From the NCBI RefSeq assembly GCF_000524195.1, contig NW_020170445.1, positions 373,422 through 437,421 of the forward strand: a DNA stretch of 64,000 bases. Direction: 5' to 3'. The stretch's first letter is position 1; every line of letters begins with the position of its first letter. This stretch comes from Echinococcus granulosus. Taxonomy: Eukaryota > Platyhelminthes > Cestoda > Cyclophyllidea > Taeniidae. The notes beneath the pieces were generated by a model. It saw only the letters and a program-made list of their open reading frames with translations, was not told the DNA's origin and did not search any database. Both the position numbers and the translations under genes were made by a program. Of this stretch, positions 24,121-37,049 are shown one piece after another.

Positions 24121-27100
24121 TATTTCATAGCCTCTGACGTTTCAAAATACGCGTAAAAGGTGAAATTAAGAAAATATTTTGATGCTGTGCTCTGAAATGG
24201 ATGAAATATTAGAAAAGAGCAAATCGTTGACCGTTCTTATTTAGCAATTTCATTAATACGGGGTAAAAATGAGACAAAACACATCATTGCAATCTGCGAC
24301 TTTTTAAATGACTTCAGAAATTAGACCCTTATTTTGTTTAATTGAGCGGATTAGTATAAATATAGGTGCACCCGAATTCACGTCCCCCATTTGTAGTCAC
24401 GGTTTTGACGCAAAATCCGTCGGTGTAGAGTTAACATTAGGCATTAAAAATGTGTCGGAATCAGCAAACAAGGTGACAGCATACAAGATTTTGATAGATT
24501 TGTATAAGCTGACCGATGTCGTCAGGAGTAATTACGTGACAAGAAACAATCAAGTATGTTCATATTAATTTAAATTGATGTTTGATTGGCAACCTTTTGT
24601 CAAATATGGTCTCTGGTGTCTTTTTTATTAAATACTGCGGCAAAGCTTAGGCGTCCTACAATTTACTGTCGAATCCGAACATATTAATTATTCTCATGAT
24701 TACAATTTAAGTGTGTATTCTTCACTGACCCATTTCAGTGGAGCTTATCCACCACCTTTTATGAAATTAGCGCTGATTTAGAGGCAAGTTCTTTGACAGC
24801 CTTACCTGTGTAAGGCTCGCATTTTATCAGTCCAAATGCACTTATTTATATCGATTAAAATGTTCTAAATCTTCGTATCTTTGTTTATCTTCACATTTGT
24901 CCATTTATTCCTCTTACTACCCAATCACAGATTTTATTTCGCCTTGCTTTTTAAGTCGCAGAGACCAATTTGTAGCGAATGTATTAACAAGGTCAAAGGA
25001 TGAAGAATTAAAAGTACCATCTGTCTAAATGATGTAAGAAATGATCATTTGGGCGATGCCTGTGCGGCGGATGATTGAAATATGACCGCAAGTGATGTAA
25101 TCAGCAATAAAAGAGAATCACTCTATCAGAAAGTACAAACTGTATCATACTGGGTAAAGGGCGTCAACATGCTCTAAATTATAAAAAGGAATGAGGCTGC
25201 TAAAAGTTTAGGGAGAGCCGTATGCAAGTCTACCAAGTAGTCCCTGGTTTATCCACAAACTTATACATCAAAGGATTTGTCACAGAACCACCGCCTGGCT
25301 GAGTAATCGCATTTAATTTAAAAATGCATTCCTTCTACCATTCCTAGTTTACTCATCCATTTTGAAACCAATTATCGACTAAATCATCTGAAATTTTTGC
25401 TCCCATCCATTCATCATTTATATATCTCTCGGAGGCTTTGCTCACACAACCATTGGAATGTCATGAATTGTGGTGGACGGTACTTTTCTCTCAGCGAAAA
25501 GTTGTCTAAGCTTGCAAAACAACTGTTCATGTTCTTTGTTGTATTTAAACCACAGAGAATATTACTTGCAGCATCGGTTTGAAGGTTGAATTACTACAGA
25601 CCAATCTCGCCTTAGCCACTTGGGCAGTGTCATTTTCATTTGCGCATACTTGAGCAATAAACAAACCTTTGAAATTGATCAGGTTAGCCAGCAGTTCTTT
25701 TAAAAAGGGAGTTAAGGAGCTAAAATATATTTTAGTACCAAGAGTACGAAAGATCTGTGTTTCTAGCACGTAGCCTAATAACCCAGTAAGTAATTAAGAA
25801 AAGAGCAGAAATTTACGCAGCATTTTTAAAGTATTTACAAACCTCACTTATCGCTAACAAAAGTCATTTAATCTACAAAGAATAAAATGCAAAATCTGCA
25901 TAAAGCTAATCCTAAGCAGAGATCATACGACCAATTCAATAAAGTAGGTAGCAATGCTAATTAAATGCAAAATTTCTTTAATGTTCAAAAAGTTCCTTTA
26001 GTTTACTAAGGTGGAAAGGGAATGCCGTAATTTCTCGTACAAATTTAGGTGCGTGTAGATAAATCTGGTAATAATATAGCCACAAATTGGGCAGTCTGTG
26101 CCAAGTCAACCCTTACAGTGACCATATTATAGCGAAATTTAAATTTACCTACGCAAAACGTCTTTTTAGTCTAATATTCTCACCCGTGGTTTGTTTAAGT
26201 GAGCAGATTGGCTTTTATTTGTCGTCCAAAGTTTCGTCGATCATTCGCATTCACAGACTTGTAGTGAGTCTTGTTTTGTTATGTATTTCAGGCAAATACA
26301 TGCAGTAAAATTTGATGGACGGAAAGTTGGGCACTGAGCAAATGGATGAATTAGAGGAGTCCGCAAAGCACAAGCATTATTGCAAAGATGTGGTGGACTG
26401 TAACGTGCGTAAATTTAATCTTAAAAATTCTTTATTTGAATGTATTGATGTTGCTAAGTTTTACATTTACGTGCACTTTTAAGGTTTTTGCACGTTGCTT
26501 GATCTTGCTGTTATGAATTGACACCTTGCTTTTCTGTAAATTGGTTTCTGTCGAATATTGCGTTGACAAGTTATCCGCAAAATTCGAAGGACATGAGTTT
26601 ACTCGGTTGTAATACTTGCCGTTTATTGCTGCTGCTTTTTAGTGTAATTTTTGTTTGCCAGCTTTTTGTATGAAAGCTCCATTTATTCGCCATGCACCCG
26701 TCTTGGTCAAACCACATTAAATGCTCTATGTTGCCATATTACAGTGGGTAATCTGTGGCCGAGAGTTTACTGCGACTGTGAACGCTTTCTTATTTGGCTA
26801 AACATTCGTGCATACCTTAACCTTAGCACCGATGTGCGCTAATTTGGACGCAGCATACATCAAACAGTTGAGAAGAGTTTTCTTTCACACTTTCCACTTT
26901 CTTGCTTTCAATTTTAGATTTAGGATTGCAATAATCAATATGAAGACTTTTTACATTTGGTATCCGGCATTAGTGTTAAATGGGACAAGGTGTATTCACA
27001 TAGGGTAGCCTTGTTTGCTGCTGGTTACACTATTCGCACCAATTTGCTAGGCATGTGACGGCAAGCGTTTATGCTTTTTGACGGAAGTTTCTGTTTTCAA

Positions 27101-27485
27101 TGTTTTCTCTAATACTCTCCTACATGTAATACTGCACTTGTGGAAATAGCCATCTCACAATTTTTTGTTGTAATTACAATAGAATTATTCTCGTTAGAAG
27201 AACATAAGTTCGGTGTAGTGGATAGATAGATAGATGAAGTTCTGGGAAGAGCAAATGCATTGAGGACCTCGAGTAGTCGATTCTGTAGGTGTGTATCAAG
27301 ATGTGACATTCCGGGCGTCAAATAGCCTTCTACTATCCATCACATGTTGGGTCCTTGAAATATGGAATATTGAGTTTTGTAGATTGAGGAGTTGTGATAA
27401 ATGACTAGCATAAGATTCATGCAATAGACGACCAATGTAGCAGAGGGAGAACAAAAGCAATTAAAAGGCGCTGACGGGACAGCAG
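24121..27485. other. Intergenic, AT-rich, no recognisable gene
   Basis: No conserved protein seen. Frames such as 24308-24568 (+) start with ATG but have no relatives that I recognise and no clear splice context. A short GATA run lies near 27221-27236. Confidence 0.5.
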
Positions 27486-28535
27486 ATGGCAGGATCACTA
27501 CACCTCTTCATTCTTCCTTCCAACTTTGCGCTGCAAGTGATGAAACATTGCAATCGTCTTTCTCCAACTCTTTTATTGCACTCTCTGTGTCTCCCTGCTT
27601 ATTCTCGCGTGGAACTGGGAATCTTCAATGTGTTGGATCAACAACCAGCATTAACAGTCATGGCTTCCCCTTTTGTCGAATCTGCTACGATTCTAATGAA
27701 TCCTCGAAAAATGTGGCGTTGGATTCTCGTGGCCGATTAATTGCGCCGTGCCTATGTGACGGAAGTTTGAAATATGTCCACGAGAAGTGTATCCAAGATT
27801 GGTTTGAAATTAGCGAGTCGAGGATGTGTGAGGTGTGTCATTTTGTGTATGAGATGCGCAAATGCATGAAACCGTTGAGAGAGGTAAGGTTGTAAAATGT
27901 GTGAAGGAACTTTAACCATATCTACCAAAAGCTGATTGATTACTTGATAAGCCCATGCATTAGACAATTTTTTACTAAACTCTCTACGCATCTGTCTCGA
28001 TTACGTTCATTTGTTCATCATTGATGTGTCCATTCCACCTTCCACCCATCAAAGGTCTTACCACGTGATGTATGTCTTTGATTTATCTTAAGTTGTTATA
28101 TTTTTATCACTTTGTCATTATTATAGCCTTTTAATTTTCTTTTTTCAAAACTTCTTATCATTTCAGTGGGAAGATCTGCACGGTATCTTCTGCACTGTAT
28201 TCGCCAACTTACTAATGCAAGCCTTCGTGTCGTGGATGCTCTATGCTCTCCTTTCCCTTCTGACACCTGCCTTCACATCGGCTTCCAAGTGCAGTTTTGT
28301 GCTGTGGTTGTTGATGCTTGCAATGCCCTTTGTTGCATTTGGCGTCGGTGTTTTTGTATTCAATCAGGTGCACTCCTTCTGTGAAATGTATCGATACTGC
28401 CGTCAATTGAATTGGGTTTGTGTGGTGCGGGAACCGTCAGAAGAACGAATTGCGAAGTTGAGGATGGAACGGCGTTTATCAAGTAACCAATTCTACACCG
28501 TTCATGAGGAGGACACCTTCACTGCAATGCCTTAA
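27486..28535 (+). CDS. RING-CH (MARCH-type) E3 ligase, copy A
   Basis: Two exons: 27486-27883, ending GAG before GTAAGG, and 28167-28535 after TTTCAG; the 283-base intron is phase 0. Exon 1 carries a complete C4HC3 RINGv domain: CRIC at 27674-27685, CLC before DGSLKYVHEKC, then CEVC, with the conserved Trp in CIQDWF. Exon 2 gives two hydrophobic segments (about MQAFVSWMLYALLSLL and FVLWLLMLAMPFVAFGVGVF) and a basic tail with VVREPSEERIAK ending at TAA. RING-CH plus two TM is the plan of membrane-associated E3s that ubiquitinate membrane cargo in the endosomal, plasma-membrane or ER system; the target is unknown. No in-frame ATG exists in exon 1 upstream of the RING. The exon opens after a CAG acceptor at 27483-27485, so the start codon must lie in an upstream exon or be supplied in trans. 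All domain parts are intact. Confidence 0.85.
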
Positions 28536-28689
28536 GAGTGTGAGAAAAAAAGGTGGAAATGGCAGTGTCTACTGCCAAAAGGCTTTCCGTACTTCCAGTC
28601 ATTCCTGGATGACTGTTTGTCCACCTATACTAAAACCTATAATTCCTGTTATCAATATGTAATCTTAGTCATTTTTCTCCTTCTGAAAC

Positions 28690-29010
28690 AGGTGATAACG
28701 GTAAAACTTTTTATTTTAAAGGCCTCGGGGAATCTCGCACCACGAGTGCTGTTTCCACTGCATTAGTGGACTAAAATCACCGGTTTAATTTAGTACTTAG
28801 TCTCTCGTGGAAGTTGTGCAGACACATCTGTGATGGCTATCACTAAAATATTTCATTGTGTAATCATCGGTCATAACCACTGATGATTTTGGAACCCCAG
28901 CTTCATGCTTATCGGTTTCATTTAGCACCCTAGAGATAGATTGGCCCACAAAGCATTTCTTGTAGGCTACGAGGGCACAGTATCACAACTGGAACGAGTG
29001 ATGAAGGAAT
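28690..29010 (+). repeat. Dispersed repeat R2, copy 1 (plus)
   Basis: Matches, in reverse complement, the sequence beside the ALG10 pseudogenes (39750-40000 and 58690-58910). Shared blocks are (A/T)CACCGGTTTAA, CTGATGATT.T..AAC, TTTCATTTAGCACC and a final CA.AGT.TCACAAC. It starts 155 bases after RING-CH gene A. In the other units the next thing is an ALG10 fragment; here at most a very weak trace of it is visible after 29010. Confidence 0.65.
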
Positions 29011-31839
29011 ATGCCCCTCGAAATTCTACTGCAGTGCTAGCATATTCATTTCACCCTCTGTTTTGCTTTTGTGTCGAAGTGTCTGCTAATCAAACACCAA
29101 ATATACGAAGTAACACCTTGCAAGGACAACACAGCTGGCTATGCGAGTGCGTCATGTTAAGGTAAGACCGACTCATGGATTGAGTAGCAGGATGGATGAA
29201 TGCAAAATGGGAATTAAACCCGTAATACTGTCGAAGTTCATTAACGTTTGAGCACATGTCTTACCAGACAAATTGGTAGGAATCAGGCGTGAGTTCGGCT
29301 ATGGCTTTGCTCACTTATTCACATGACAAATCATCAAATAGAAAATACTTTTTATAGCTATGTAGCCTTTTCAAAGGGTGTGGATAAACTGTATCGTAAA
29401 ATAATTTTGTGGTTAATCAGTTTAATAAAGCCATACGCAATGGTAAGCTACTGTCATGCGAAAATTTTGTGTTTCGTTGCGGTCATCGCACACCACCAAC
29501 GCACCGGTCATACTGATCATTGTTCAGGTGACCTTGTAAAAATTGTCCAACTTTTCTCGTTTTTACGTAGTTCGGCTGGTAGCACATTCAACACCAACGC
29601 CTGGGAGGAATCAATCACTTGAACTTGAATTGACATTTTCTCGACTTTTCCTTCCCAAGTCACTTTGATTACTTCTAGCAGAAATGCGCCGCCTAGATGC
29701 GTGTGGAAGGTGCGAGTTTGGGTACGAGGAACGTGTGTGTGCAACGCTGGAAGAGGAAATCCTAGCATCTCCTCTGAGAAAGCACTTACAAGCATCGTCT
29801 TGATCTACAGGTATTGCATTTTAAGGGGTGAGACGTAGTAAGATGGGTGTTGTGGGTGGTAAAATTGATAATTTGGATGAAATGTGTCTGTCAGGCAGCG
29901 TAGTCACCGGATGACTTTGATCATCCTATGTGTGTATTTTTTGTAGTTTGTTTGAAATGGACAGCATTCACAGGAAGCTCGTTGCTCACTCTATGGAGAA
30001 TTGACGACCATGATATGGACGTGGTATACACGGCTGAGTGTCGTAGCCAAAGTCGAAATGAGGCCGACAGCAGGCGATTCACATCACCACTTTAAATGGA
30101 GGAAGTGTCTAAGCGGTGTTATCTGGGAGTGTGGATGCAGTAACTACAAGGCTAATGACTGCAAGTCAACGCACGATCACTGTTGATGCCCTGAAGAAGT
30201 AAGGGGGGGGGGGCCTAATGAATTTGCCACTAGTACCGGTTTTACACTATCTGTAATACCAAATTACTGGAGTAATTTATTTGTTGATCTTACTTAGAAG
30301 TCGTACACTTGCATACATAAGTACTCACTTATTAGCAGAAAAACATTCTCCACTTAACTGGCCCAAACTCATCAGCAGCCTTCTATATTTGGCGGAAAAG
30401 AGTAGCAACGCGTGCAGTGGCAACCACTTTGTGTTCAACTCGCCATACCAGGGATTTGCATGGATTAATAAAATTCGCGTGACCCCACGCTGATGAGTCA
30501 CACGCCCTGTGTGTGTCATTGCTTCGGAGTCATTGTTCTGTGCGTCACTGGGATTGAGGGTGGGGAAGGTCACCGCAGCATGTGTCTAGTTTTTCCAAGT
30601 TTAAGCGGAAGACTTAAATTTCCTCCTTTTAAAGTTGCGTGTTTGCTAGAAAGGTTACGTTTTAGCTATGAAATTGAATCCCAAATATATCAAGTGAATT
30701 ATTTAGATTACAGATGGGGAAGAGGGTAGGAAGCTTTGGTTTATGGTGTTTGAGTGCTGCTGCATGGACTTCGCAACAACTCAAAACATTGCGCTCATGG
30801 CCTGTTAAGAGACGCGCAAGTCGTAGCTTTGAACGATGACGCCTTTGCAGTGGATGAGGTAACTTTTGATTGTGCAAGGGAAGTGTTCGTTAGAGGGCTG
30901 TGGAGTAATTTATCATCAGTGTATCTTAAATTGCTTCATTTTGATCGCTGTAAAAAAAGTATTTAGTGAATGCAACATAATGGTTTTTACTAGTTACAGT
31001 TAAACAAATTTAGGAAGAAATATTAGATTCTCCTCAAGTCTCACATCACAAGGCTGCTTAATTACCCCTAATTCCACTACCAACAGAATTGTATATTGAA
31101 GTAACTAATTCGAATGTTGCATTCTCCACCGACCCATAGATGAAACAGGAACCGATTGCGCACCTGTTCTAAGGAGGAAGAAACTTAATTCGCAGTAGCA
31201 GAGAGAGAAAGGGATAGAGATAAGGCAAAGGAGAAGCCGTAGCAGGCGACAATGTCGCAGTAAGGAGTGCAGTAGGCAAAGAACCACTGAAATCTCTATT
31301 TGTATTTTACATCAAGAAGATCTGTACACAATTACTTTTGATGATTTTCACGCGATACTTCCCCACGTATAATAATGCATTCTCTGAATAATAATTCACC
31401 TCTCGATTTTTCCTCCGTCTGTTTAGGGACATACAAGCTCAGTGCAGTGGAAGGATGGATGGTTGACGTTCTACGTAGAGCAGTCGGTCCTGTCGGTGTG
31501 CATCTTACTGGTTTGAGGTCGGAACACTTTGAATGGGAATGCGTTAAGTCATTGAAACGTGGAATGATCAGTTCGCCGGATTGCTTAATTGTGGTAACTG
31601 ATTGATATCCTATTCCATGAAGTTGATTTTTAACATACGACATAGACAACTGAAGCAGAGGAGAAAGAACGAAGACAATTACGAGGCTGCAATGGAAGTG
31701 CGAATGGTGGAATCATCACCGTCCTTCACTCTTCCCATAAATATTCCACTTTTGCAAGTTTAACTAAAAGTTGATCTTTCCTGTGCAGATTCAAAGATCA
31801 TGCTTTTCAAAATACATAGATGGTAACATCAATTTACCA
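29011..31839. other. No recognisable gene; G11 run
   Basis: Several short frames, none with a family match. A run of 11 G lies at 30203-30213. A frame at 31375-31605 (+) starts with ATG and gives 76 residues of reasonable composition but has no relatives that I recognise. Confidence 0.45.
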
Positions 31840-32470
31840 TATATCCCCCTTGCTCGAGTAACGCCAACTTGTCTTTATCACATTATCCTTGCTCAAGCTG
31901 CAGTGGTAAAAACTGTGCTTAATGAAAGTATTTTTATTAAGTAAAAGCCCACTGAACATTAAAATGTTTGGATATTTAAATGAAGCATTCCACCTCCAGT
32001 GTTTGCTGATGTAAATTATGACTAATCTTTCACTTCTGCATTCACAAGACGTCGAGTTGTCTGGATTTGCCTGTCTACTTAAATGGCATATAAGAAGTGC
32101 TACTTTTTAATCAACTCACCTGGAAACACTGGAATGGAAGATGAAATGCAAGATCAATGGTCATTGCTGAGTAGAGATGGACGAAGCGCGAAGTGCCATC
32201 AGGACGGTCAAAAAACTGGCGGCTGCAATTGTTCACAACAATCCAGTTGTGACGAATTTATATTTAAAGGAGTGAGGACTGAAGACCGAAGGTGGGTGGT
32301 GTTTCAGGGTAAATGCCCTAAAATTTGTGACAGCGGGCGACGAGTAGAATAAGATTTGGCAACATTTTAACAGCGGCCACAGCTACCTGGACAGAAAGCA
32401 AACTCAAATGCTGCAGTATACGTCTAAAGCTAGGTCCTTCATCTGACGCACTCAACTACAAGTACAAGTA
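31840..32470 (+). repeat. Dispersed repeat R1, copy 3 (plus)
   Basis: Plus-oriented R1. It contains the (GT)AAAAGCCCACTGAACAT block near 31944, the TGGATTTGCCTGTCTACTTAAATGGCAT core at about 32062-32090, GTGAGGACTGAAGACCGAAGGTGGGTGG near 32272 and CTTCATCTGACGCACT near 32438. The frame 32083-32352 (89 residues) lies within it and is repeat-derived. Confidence 0.75.
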
Positions 32471-32799
32471 AGTGACACTTCGCAAACGCTTTCTTTTGCA
32501 TGCAAGTGGAATTTCATAATTCCCAAGACATCAAGTAATACAAAACTTCCACTCTACAGCCTCTTGCAAAGGCAAATCAGGCGCTGATAAAAATTTTCAC
32601 ATCCACAGTAGACGCCTACTATCGTTAGGACAGTTGGCACTTCTCATTTCTTCCATCTATTGGAAATGTCAATATATTCACTAGAGGTCTCAGGGGAGGT
32701 CAGATCGACAGTTGAAATTAACTATTCTCGGCATCCAAGTAGCTGTCTGCTGTCGACAAATAAATTCTGTCTTGTGCGCCACCGGTAAGTATTTAGAAG

Positions 32800-33015
32800 G
32801 GTATGAAGAGATTGTGTTACGGAGCCCAATGAAATTATGCACCACAAGGACTCATTCCACTTCGTCCTTGAGGCGAATTTAGTTGGAAAATTTAGTAGCA
32901 TGTCCTACTTAGAAGTTAAATACACAGGTATACACACCTGTGATGGTTGTCAATAGTGTAGCTGTGTACTTATTAAACACACCATTTGCTCACTTCGGAG
33001 ACTAACATTGCCTTA
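32800..33015 (+). repeat. Dispersed repeat R2, copy 2 (plus)
   Basis: Same block order as 28730-28860, with GCACCAC(A)AG, AATTTAGTA, ACTTAGAAGTT and ACACACCTGTGATGGTTGTC. It directly follows an R1 copy in the same orientation, suggesting that R1 and R2 belong to one larger element. Confidence 0.55.
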
Positions 33016-33219
33016 AGATGGGTATCTTCGACCCTTTGAGAGGATTCGGACCACAAAGCATTTTAAATAGACGGCGACTGCAAAGGATCAACTCAACTCT
33101 TACCTTATCATTTCATCATTGGGAATGCACGTCAGACAACTTCTGATGGTGAGCATCAGTCGAAATTTGTGTATCAGATCCAACGAAGACCACGGTCGAG
33201 CGTTGACTCGCAACACGTG

Positions 33220-33891
33220 ACTTCCTTTCCTTTGCCCTACTACTTGTAATGTTACATACAGTCATTGGCCTTATAGTGAACGTATCTGCATTCCTCAACA
33301 ATATCACCATTCAGTTGGAAGCCTCCATCATCTTATACCCCCTCAATTACAAGTTGGCTATGGCAATCTACGTAAAGTGTACAATACACAGCACACATAA
33401 AGGTACCCAGTAGCGAATTCGCGCCAGCGATGATACTTCGCTTGCACTAGCATAGATGGCTGGATTCGTACGCATTCGACGGATGGATGTGTGGGGCAAA
33501 TAATGCAGTGATGGTCAGATGTGCTGCTGAAGGGACTGATACTAGTCAGCCAAAGAAATGGAGCGGTGGTTAATGGGCAGTAGCAGCCAAATAGGCATAT
33601 TAAATTGTAAAGTTTACTCAGTGGGCAGAGACTGCCCCAAACCACGTGGTCTTATAATCACACACCTCGATGTGGAATTGAAGGGCTAAAAAGCATGTGG
33701 AAAATATCTGGCTTTCACAATCAAAAAGCCTTTACACGCAAGCACACAATGGAGAGAAAATGCCCTTGATTACAGAGGGATACAATGGATAATTGGTGGT
33801 GGGATGGGTGGACAAACACAAGCATCCAAGACTGATAGGAAGCTGGAAATAAGTGCAGTAGACGATAACTCCTCCATCTCCTCTTCCAATC
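33220..33891 (-). repeat. Duplicated 3' flank of RING-CH copy B
   Basis: Non-coding stretch shared with the flanks of copies C (47200-48002) and D (61040-61932). Shared landmarks are CTTTCCTTTGC.TTAC, GGCCTT....TGA..G.AT, CTCAACAATATT, TGGATG/TGGAC...GG, GGTCAGA, CACACCTCGATGTGG and GATTACAGA. It shows that the duplication includes at least 0.7 kb beyond the stop codon. Confidence 0.65.
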
Positions 33892-34876
33892 TCAAGTCAT
33901 TGTATTCCGACGCAACTTCCTCATCCGCCTATTGGAGGGTTCTTGCACCACGTAGACGTATTCCGATCGATCTGAGCCTTTTCTGAATTTACACCAGGCT
34001 GAAATCCCAAAGATGAAAAACTCGACGTAATTACCAAGTATAAGGCCCATTAATCCAGCGAAAAACGATGCCTGCAAAAGTCCTGACGAAGTACTGGTGA
34101 AGGCGACAGCACTATGCCAACTCAACCAGGCTGCGAGGAGTAGAATAATGATTTCGAAAGCATAGAATTTCCACTAAATGAAAAAGATTGCATACGTCAC
34201 ACTCTACAATACACTGGTTGTGCGAACTAAGCTCGTGATAGATGGATAAGTGGTGGATGGAGGAATGGATACATTTAAGATAAAATTAGGAGGCAGATGC
34301 CTTTAAAATGAGGAGACACATGATTGTTGAGTAAAGAAGGGCATTCAAATGGAGGCAACTACCCCAGATAGAGAGCGCCTAAGTGATTGTGAGAAATTGT
34401 TTGATGCATAGATTCACAAATGAACCAACAAATTGTTAGTACACACGCATAAGACACTTCCTTACTTTCCACAGCCTCACCCCTTTATTCTCTTTGACGT
34501 GTCTGCGTATTGCATACCTAAAATTGCACAACTCACACTTCCTCGACCGACTGATTTTAATCCAACGCTGAATGCAGCACTGGTGGACATATTTCATACT
34601 TCCATCACATAGACACGGCGCAATTAATCGTCCACGAGACTCCATCTCCATATCATTTGATTCATCATTGGAATCGTAACATATTCGGCAAAAGGGGATG
34701 TCATGGCTGGAACTGGTGGGCGACGGCCCAAGCCTTTGAAGTTTGCTAGTTCCACGCGGCATTACGAAAAGAGAAACAGGGACAGTGGTGAAAGTGTAGG
34801 AGAAAGTGGTTGAAAGCTTTCTTAGCTCGCAATGAAACCTTGAACAGAGGATCGAAAGAGGCGGTAAATCGACCAC
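33892..34876 (-). CDS. RING-CH (MARCH-type) E3 ligase, copy B
   Basis: Exon 1 is 34876-34481, ending GGG before GTGAGG; exon 2 is 34173-33892 after CATTTAG; the 307-base intron is phase 0 at the same place as in copy A. RINGv ligands all present: CRIC (residues 63-66 counted from 34876), CLC (88-90), H98, C101, CELC (114-117), with Trp in CIQRW. Exon 2 holds two hydrophobic segments (EIIILLLAAWL and ASFFAGLMGLILGNYVEFFIFGI) and a tail with YVYVVQEPSNRRMRKLRR. An in-frame ATG lies at 34760-34762 inside exon 1 (MPRGTS), and copy C has a Met at the matching place. The frame is also open back to the exon start at the CTGTAG acceptor, where codon 1 is GTG in frame, so an upstream ATG could also be used. 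It is the best candidate, with copy A, for a working gene. Confidence 0.85.
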
Positions 34877-35501
34877 CTACAGTTAGTTGAATCTTTGTGA
34901 TCGCCTTCCCTCTTCCTCTCCTGCTTTAACCGTCTATTACAAGAAACTTTCGTTAAATTTTTAAAAATTGCATGTCAGTCTGTTACTACATGTCTGCCAT
35001 CTACAAAGCCTATCACTTCACACTGCAGTGACTCAAGTTCTTCCATTTGTAACCATTAGTAGCAGCGACTGCTGCAAGTCCACAAACAATTTGCTCTTCA
35101 TAGGACTTCAATAATCTCTCTACCCACTACACTGAGCATTAAGCATGGCTATACTAAAATGGTGAATTTGGGATGGCCAAAGTGGAAGTAAGGAAGATTA
35201 CTAGAACCTTGGTATATTACAATAAAGGCACCTCAATAAATCATCTTAAAAAGAAGTGTTGAAATAAATCTCAAAATATATGATAGAGTGAACATATAAC
35301 CTTGAGTATTTTGTAAAGTATTCGTCAATTAAGGAATCGACAAGGGTCAACTTACGAAAAGATTTGAAGCAATGTAAGGTGGAGCGAATAAAATTCAAAT
35401 TTTGCACGAAAAGTTCAACTCAGCTACAAGGGTACATTAAAACATTTGGATCTTTAGAAAGCATGTTACAATGAGAAATTTAGATTTTATTAAATAATAT
35501 A
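34877..35501. other. No recognisable gene
   Basis: Upstream region of copy B. No first exon for B could be identified here. AT-rich in its right half. Confidence 0.45.
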
Positions 35502-35687
35502 ATGCATTACCTCGTACCAGTTGCACTTGTGTTTGCCACTTGCTTCCATTTCCTCTACATCCTTGGTGCACCACTGTCTGCCCATCAAATTTTGCAGCGG
35601 GTATCTTCTAGAACGATACTACAACAAACAATATTCGCTGCAGATTTGCAGACGCAAAAGATGGACAAACTTTATCATGATGAATAA
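35502..35687 (+). CDS. Possible small secreted protein (61 aa)
   Basis: Starts at an ATG with A at -3. The first 23 residues look like a signal peptide (YLVPVALVFATCFHFLYILGA, with a plausible cleavage after Gly-Ala). The remaining 38 residues are a helix-prone segment with no cysteine (AHQILQRVSSRTILQQTIF) ending KLYHDE and TAA. Another frame, 35521-35793, overlaps and continues into a Lys-rich stretch, so a spliced or frameshifted longer product is conceivable. No family recognised; it could also be chance. If real, it would be a small secreted peptide or the first exon of one. Confidence 0.3.
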   Translation: MHYLVPVALVFATCFHFLYILGAPLSAHQILQRVSSRTILQQTIFAADLQTQKMDKLYHDE

Positions 35688-35699
35688 ATATACACCTGC

Positions 35700-37049
35700 G
35701 GAATTAAACAAAACATGGTTGGCTATTAAGAAAAAGATTTGTGAAAAAACTCATCTCTATTTGTGTAAGTTGGCTCAAATTGTTCCGCTGTGACATGCAT
35801 TTTACAAGAATAGAATGGAAACCATTCCAGACGATATTGTAATGTATGTTTATTGAAAAGCGTCTTAGAAGAAAAAAGGGCTCCGTGATTCCAAATCTGG
35901 AGGAGGAGTCGTCATGATTGCGCGAACAGGAGGAGAGATCGAAACGTGCACTTCACTGACTCGTGTCCACCATATTCACGATTACAAATAAGTATGACCT
36001 GGACAAACACTTTCGCTCATTCAAACGGCTTGAAAGCCAAGAAAGAAGAGCTGAATAAGGAATCTCCTTCAACATGTTAATATTTCATTGCTAGTATTAA
36101 GCCCTCGTCAGCAAAGGATATCTAAAAGCAGATTTTTTTAGTCTTCTGCTATTAACGATGCTAAACCTAAGGAATATGTTCTCGAAATTTGCATTTGATT
36201 GGCATTACTACGAACTACTTCGGAAAGTCTTATATTGGCTTTGCGGTTTAGCTTCATAATGCCTTTGCAGTTTTGTCTTTTGCGAGTGAATGACTGTTCA
36301 CCGAACAACTACGAGACTACGGAAAACTTGAAGATGTCGTTTAAGTCAAATAATTAAAAAAACTATTTCCCAAACATGCAATTTTATCTCTTTTTCAAAA
36401 AGTCTGCACACTAAACTCGAGAAAAGATTAGATAATCTGATGTAGCCCGTTCGGCTTGCCATTTCTTCACAATGTGTAGGTGAGAATGAGATTGTTGGGG
36501 TCGCTAAGGCGAGACTGGCCAATATCAGCCTGTCCTTCAACAACTCTCCCTGTTCGCTGGTGTTGCAAAACCCTTTCCAATTTTGAGATTGTTTGGTCTC
36601 ACAAAAGTAAAGATTGGGAATCGACACCTTCACATATTACACTTTGCTAGAGTGAGAAACTAACTAAAACTTACTGTGTCTATCCTCTGTACTATCAATT
36701 GGCAATGGTTGTCATATCCTCGCTCCGCGTTTTATTCGTGAGTGGCAGATCAGCCTTGATGATTCTACTACTCCTTCGTGTATCTGTCACATAATAACGT
36801 GGTGAGTTGTTGGTGCTACTTATCGGTAAAAATTTTAGGTAACATCGTTGACTCATTGGCACAACCTCATGCATATCGCTGATGTTTTGTTGTTGCTGTG
36901 CCCTTGTCTTCCGGTATTCACGTATTCGTGTTCTCACTCTACAGCCCTTTGATGTCCTGCTGAGAGCCAGGTGAGTGAAGTATCTCCTTCCGACGCCGAA
37001 ATTTAGTGGGGTCTTGTGGAAACAAGGCATCGATGGGACTGATCCTGCC
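35700..37049. other. No firm gene; ATG-started ORF on minus
   Basis: The frame 37030-36695 (-) starts with ATG and gives 111 basic residues including GCRVRTRIREYRKTRAQQQQN. It contains an internal CTCTCAGCAG that could be a splice acceptor. No family is recognised and no repeat match was seen, so it is recorded as undecided. The rest of the stretch holds nothing I can name. Confidence 0.3.

Noticed and set aside
32083..32352. 89-residue ORF on the plus strand
   Set aside because: It lies fully inside repeat R1 and the frame is not kept in the other R1 copies.
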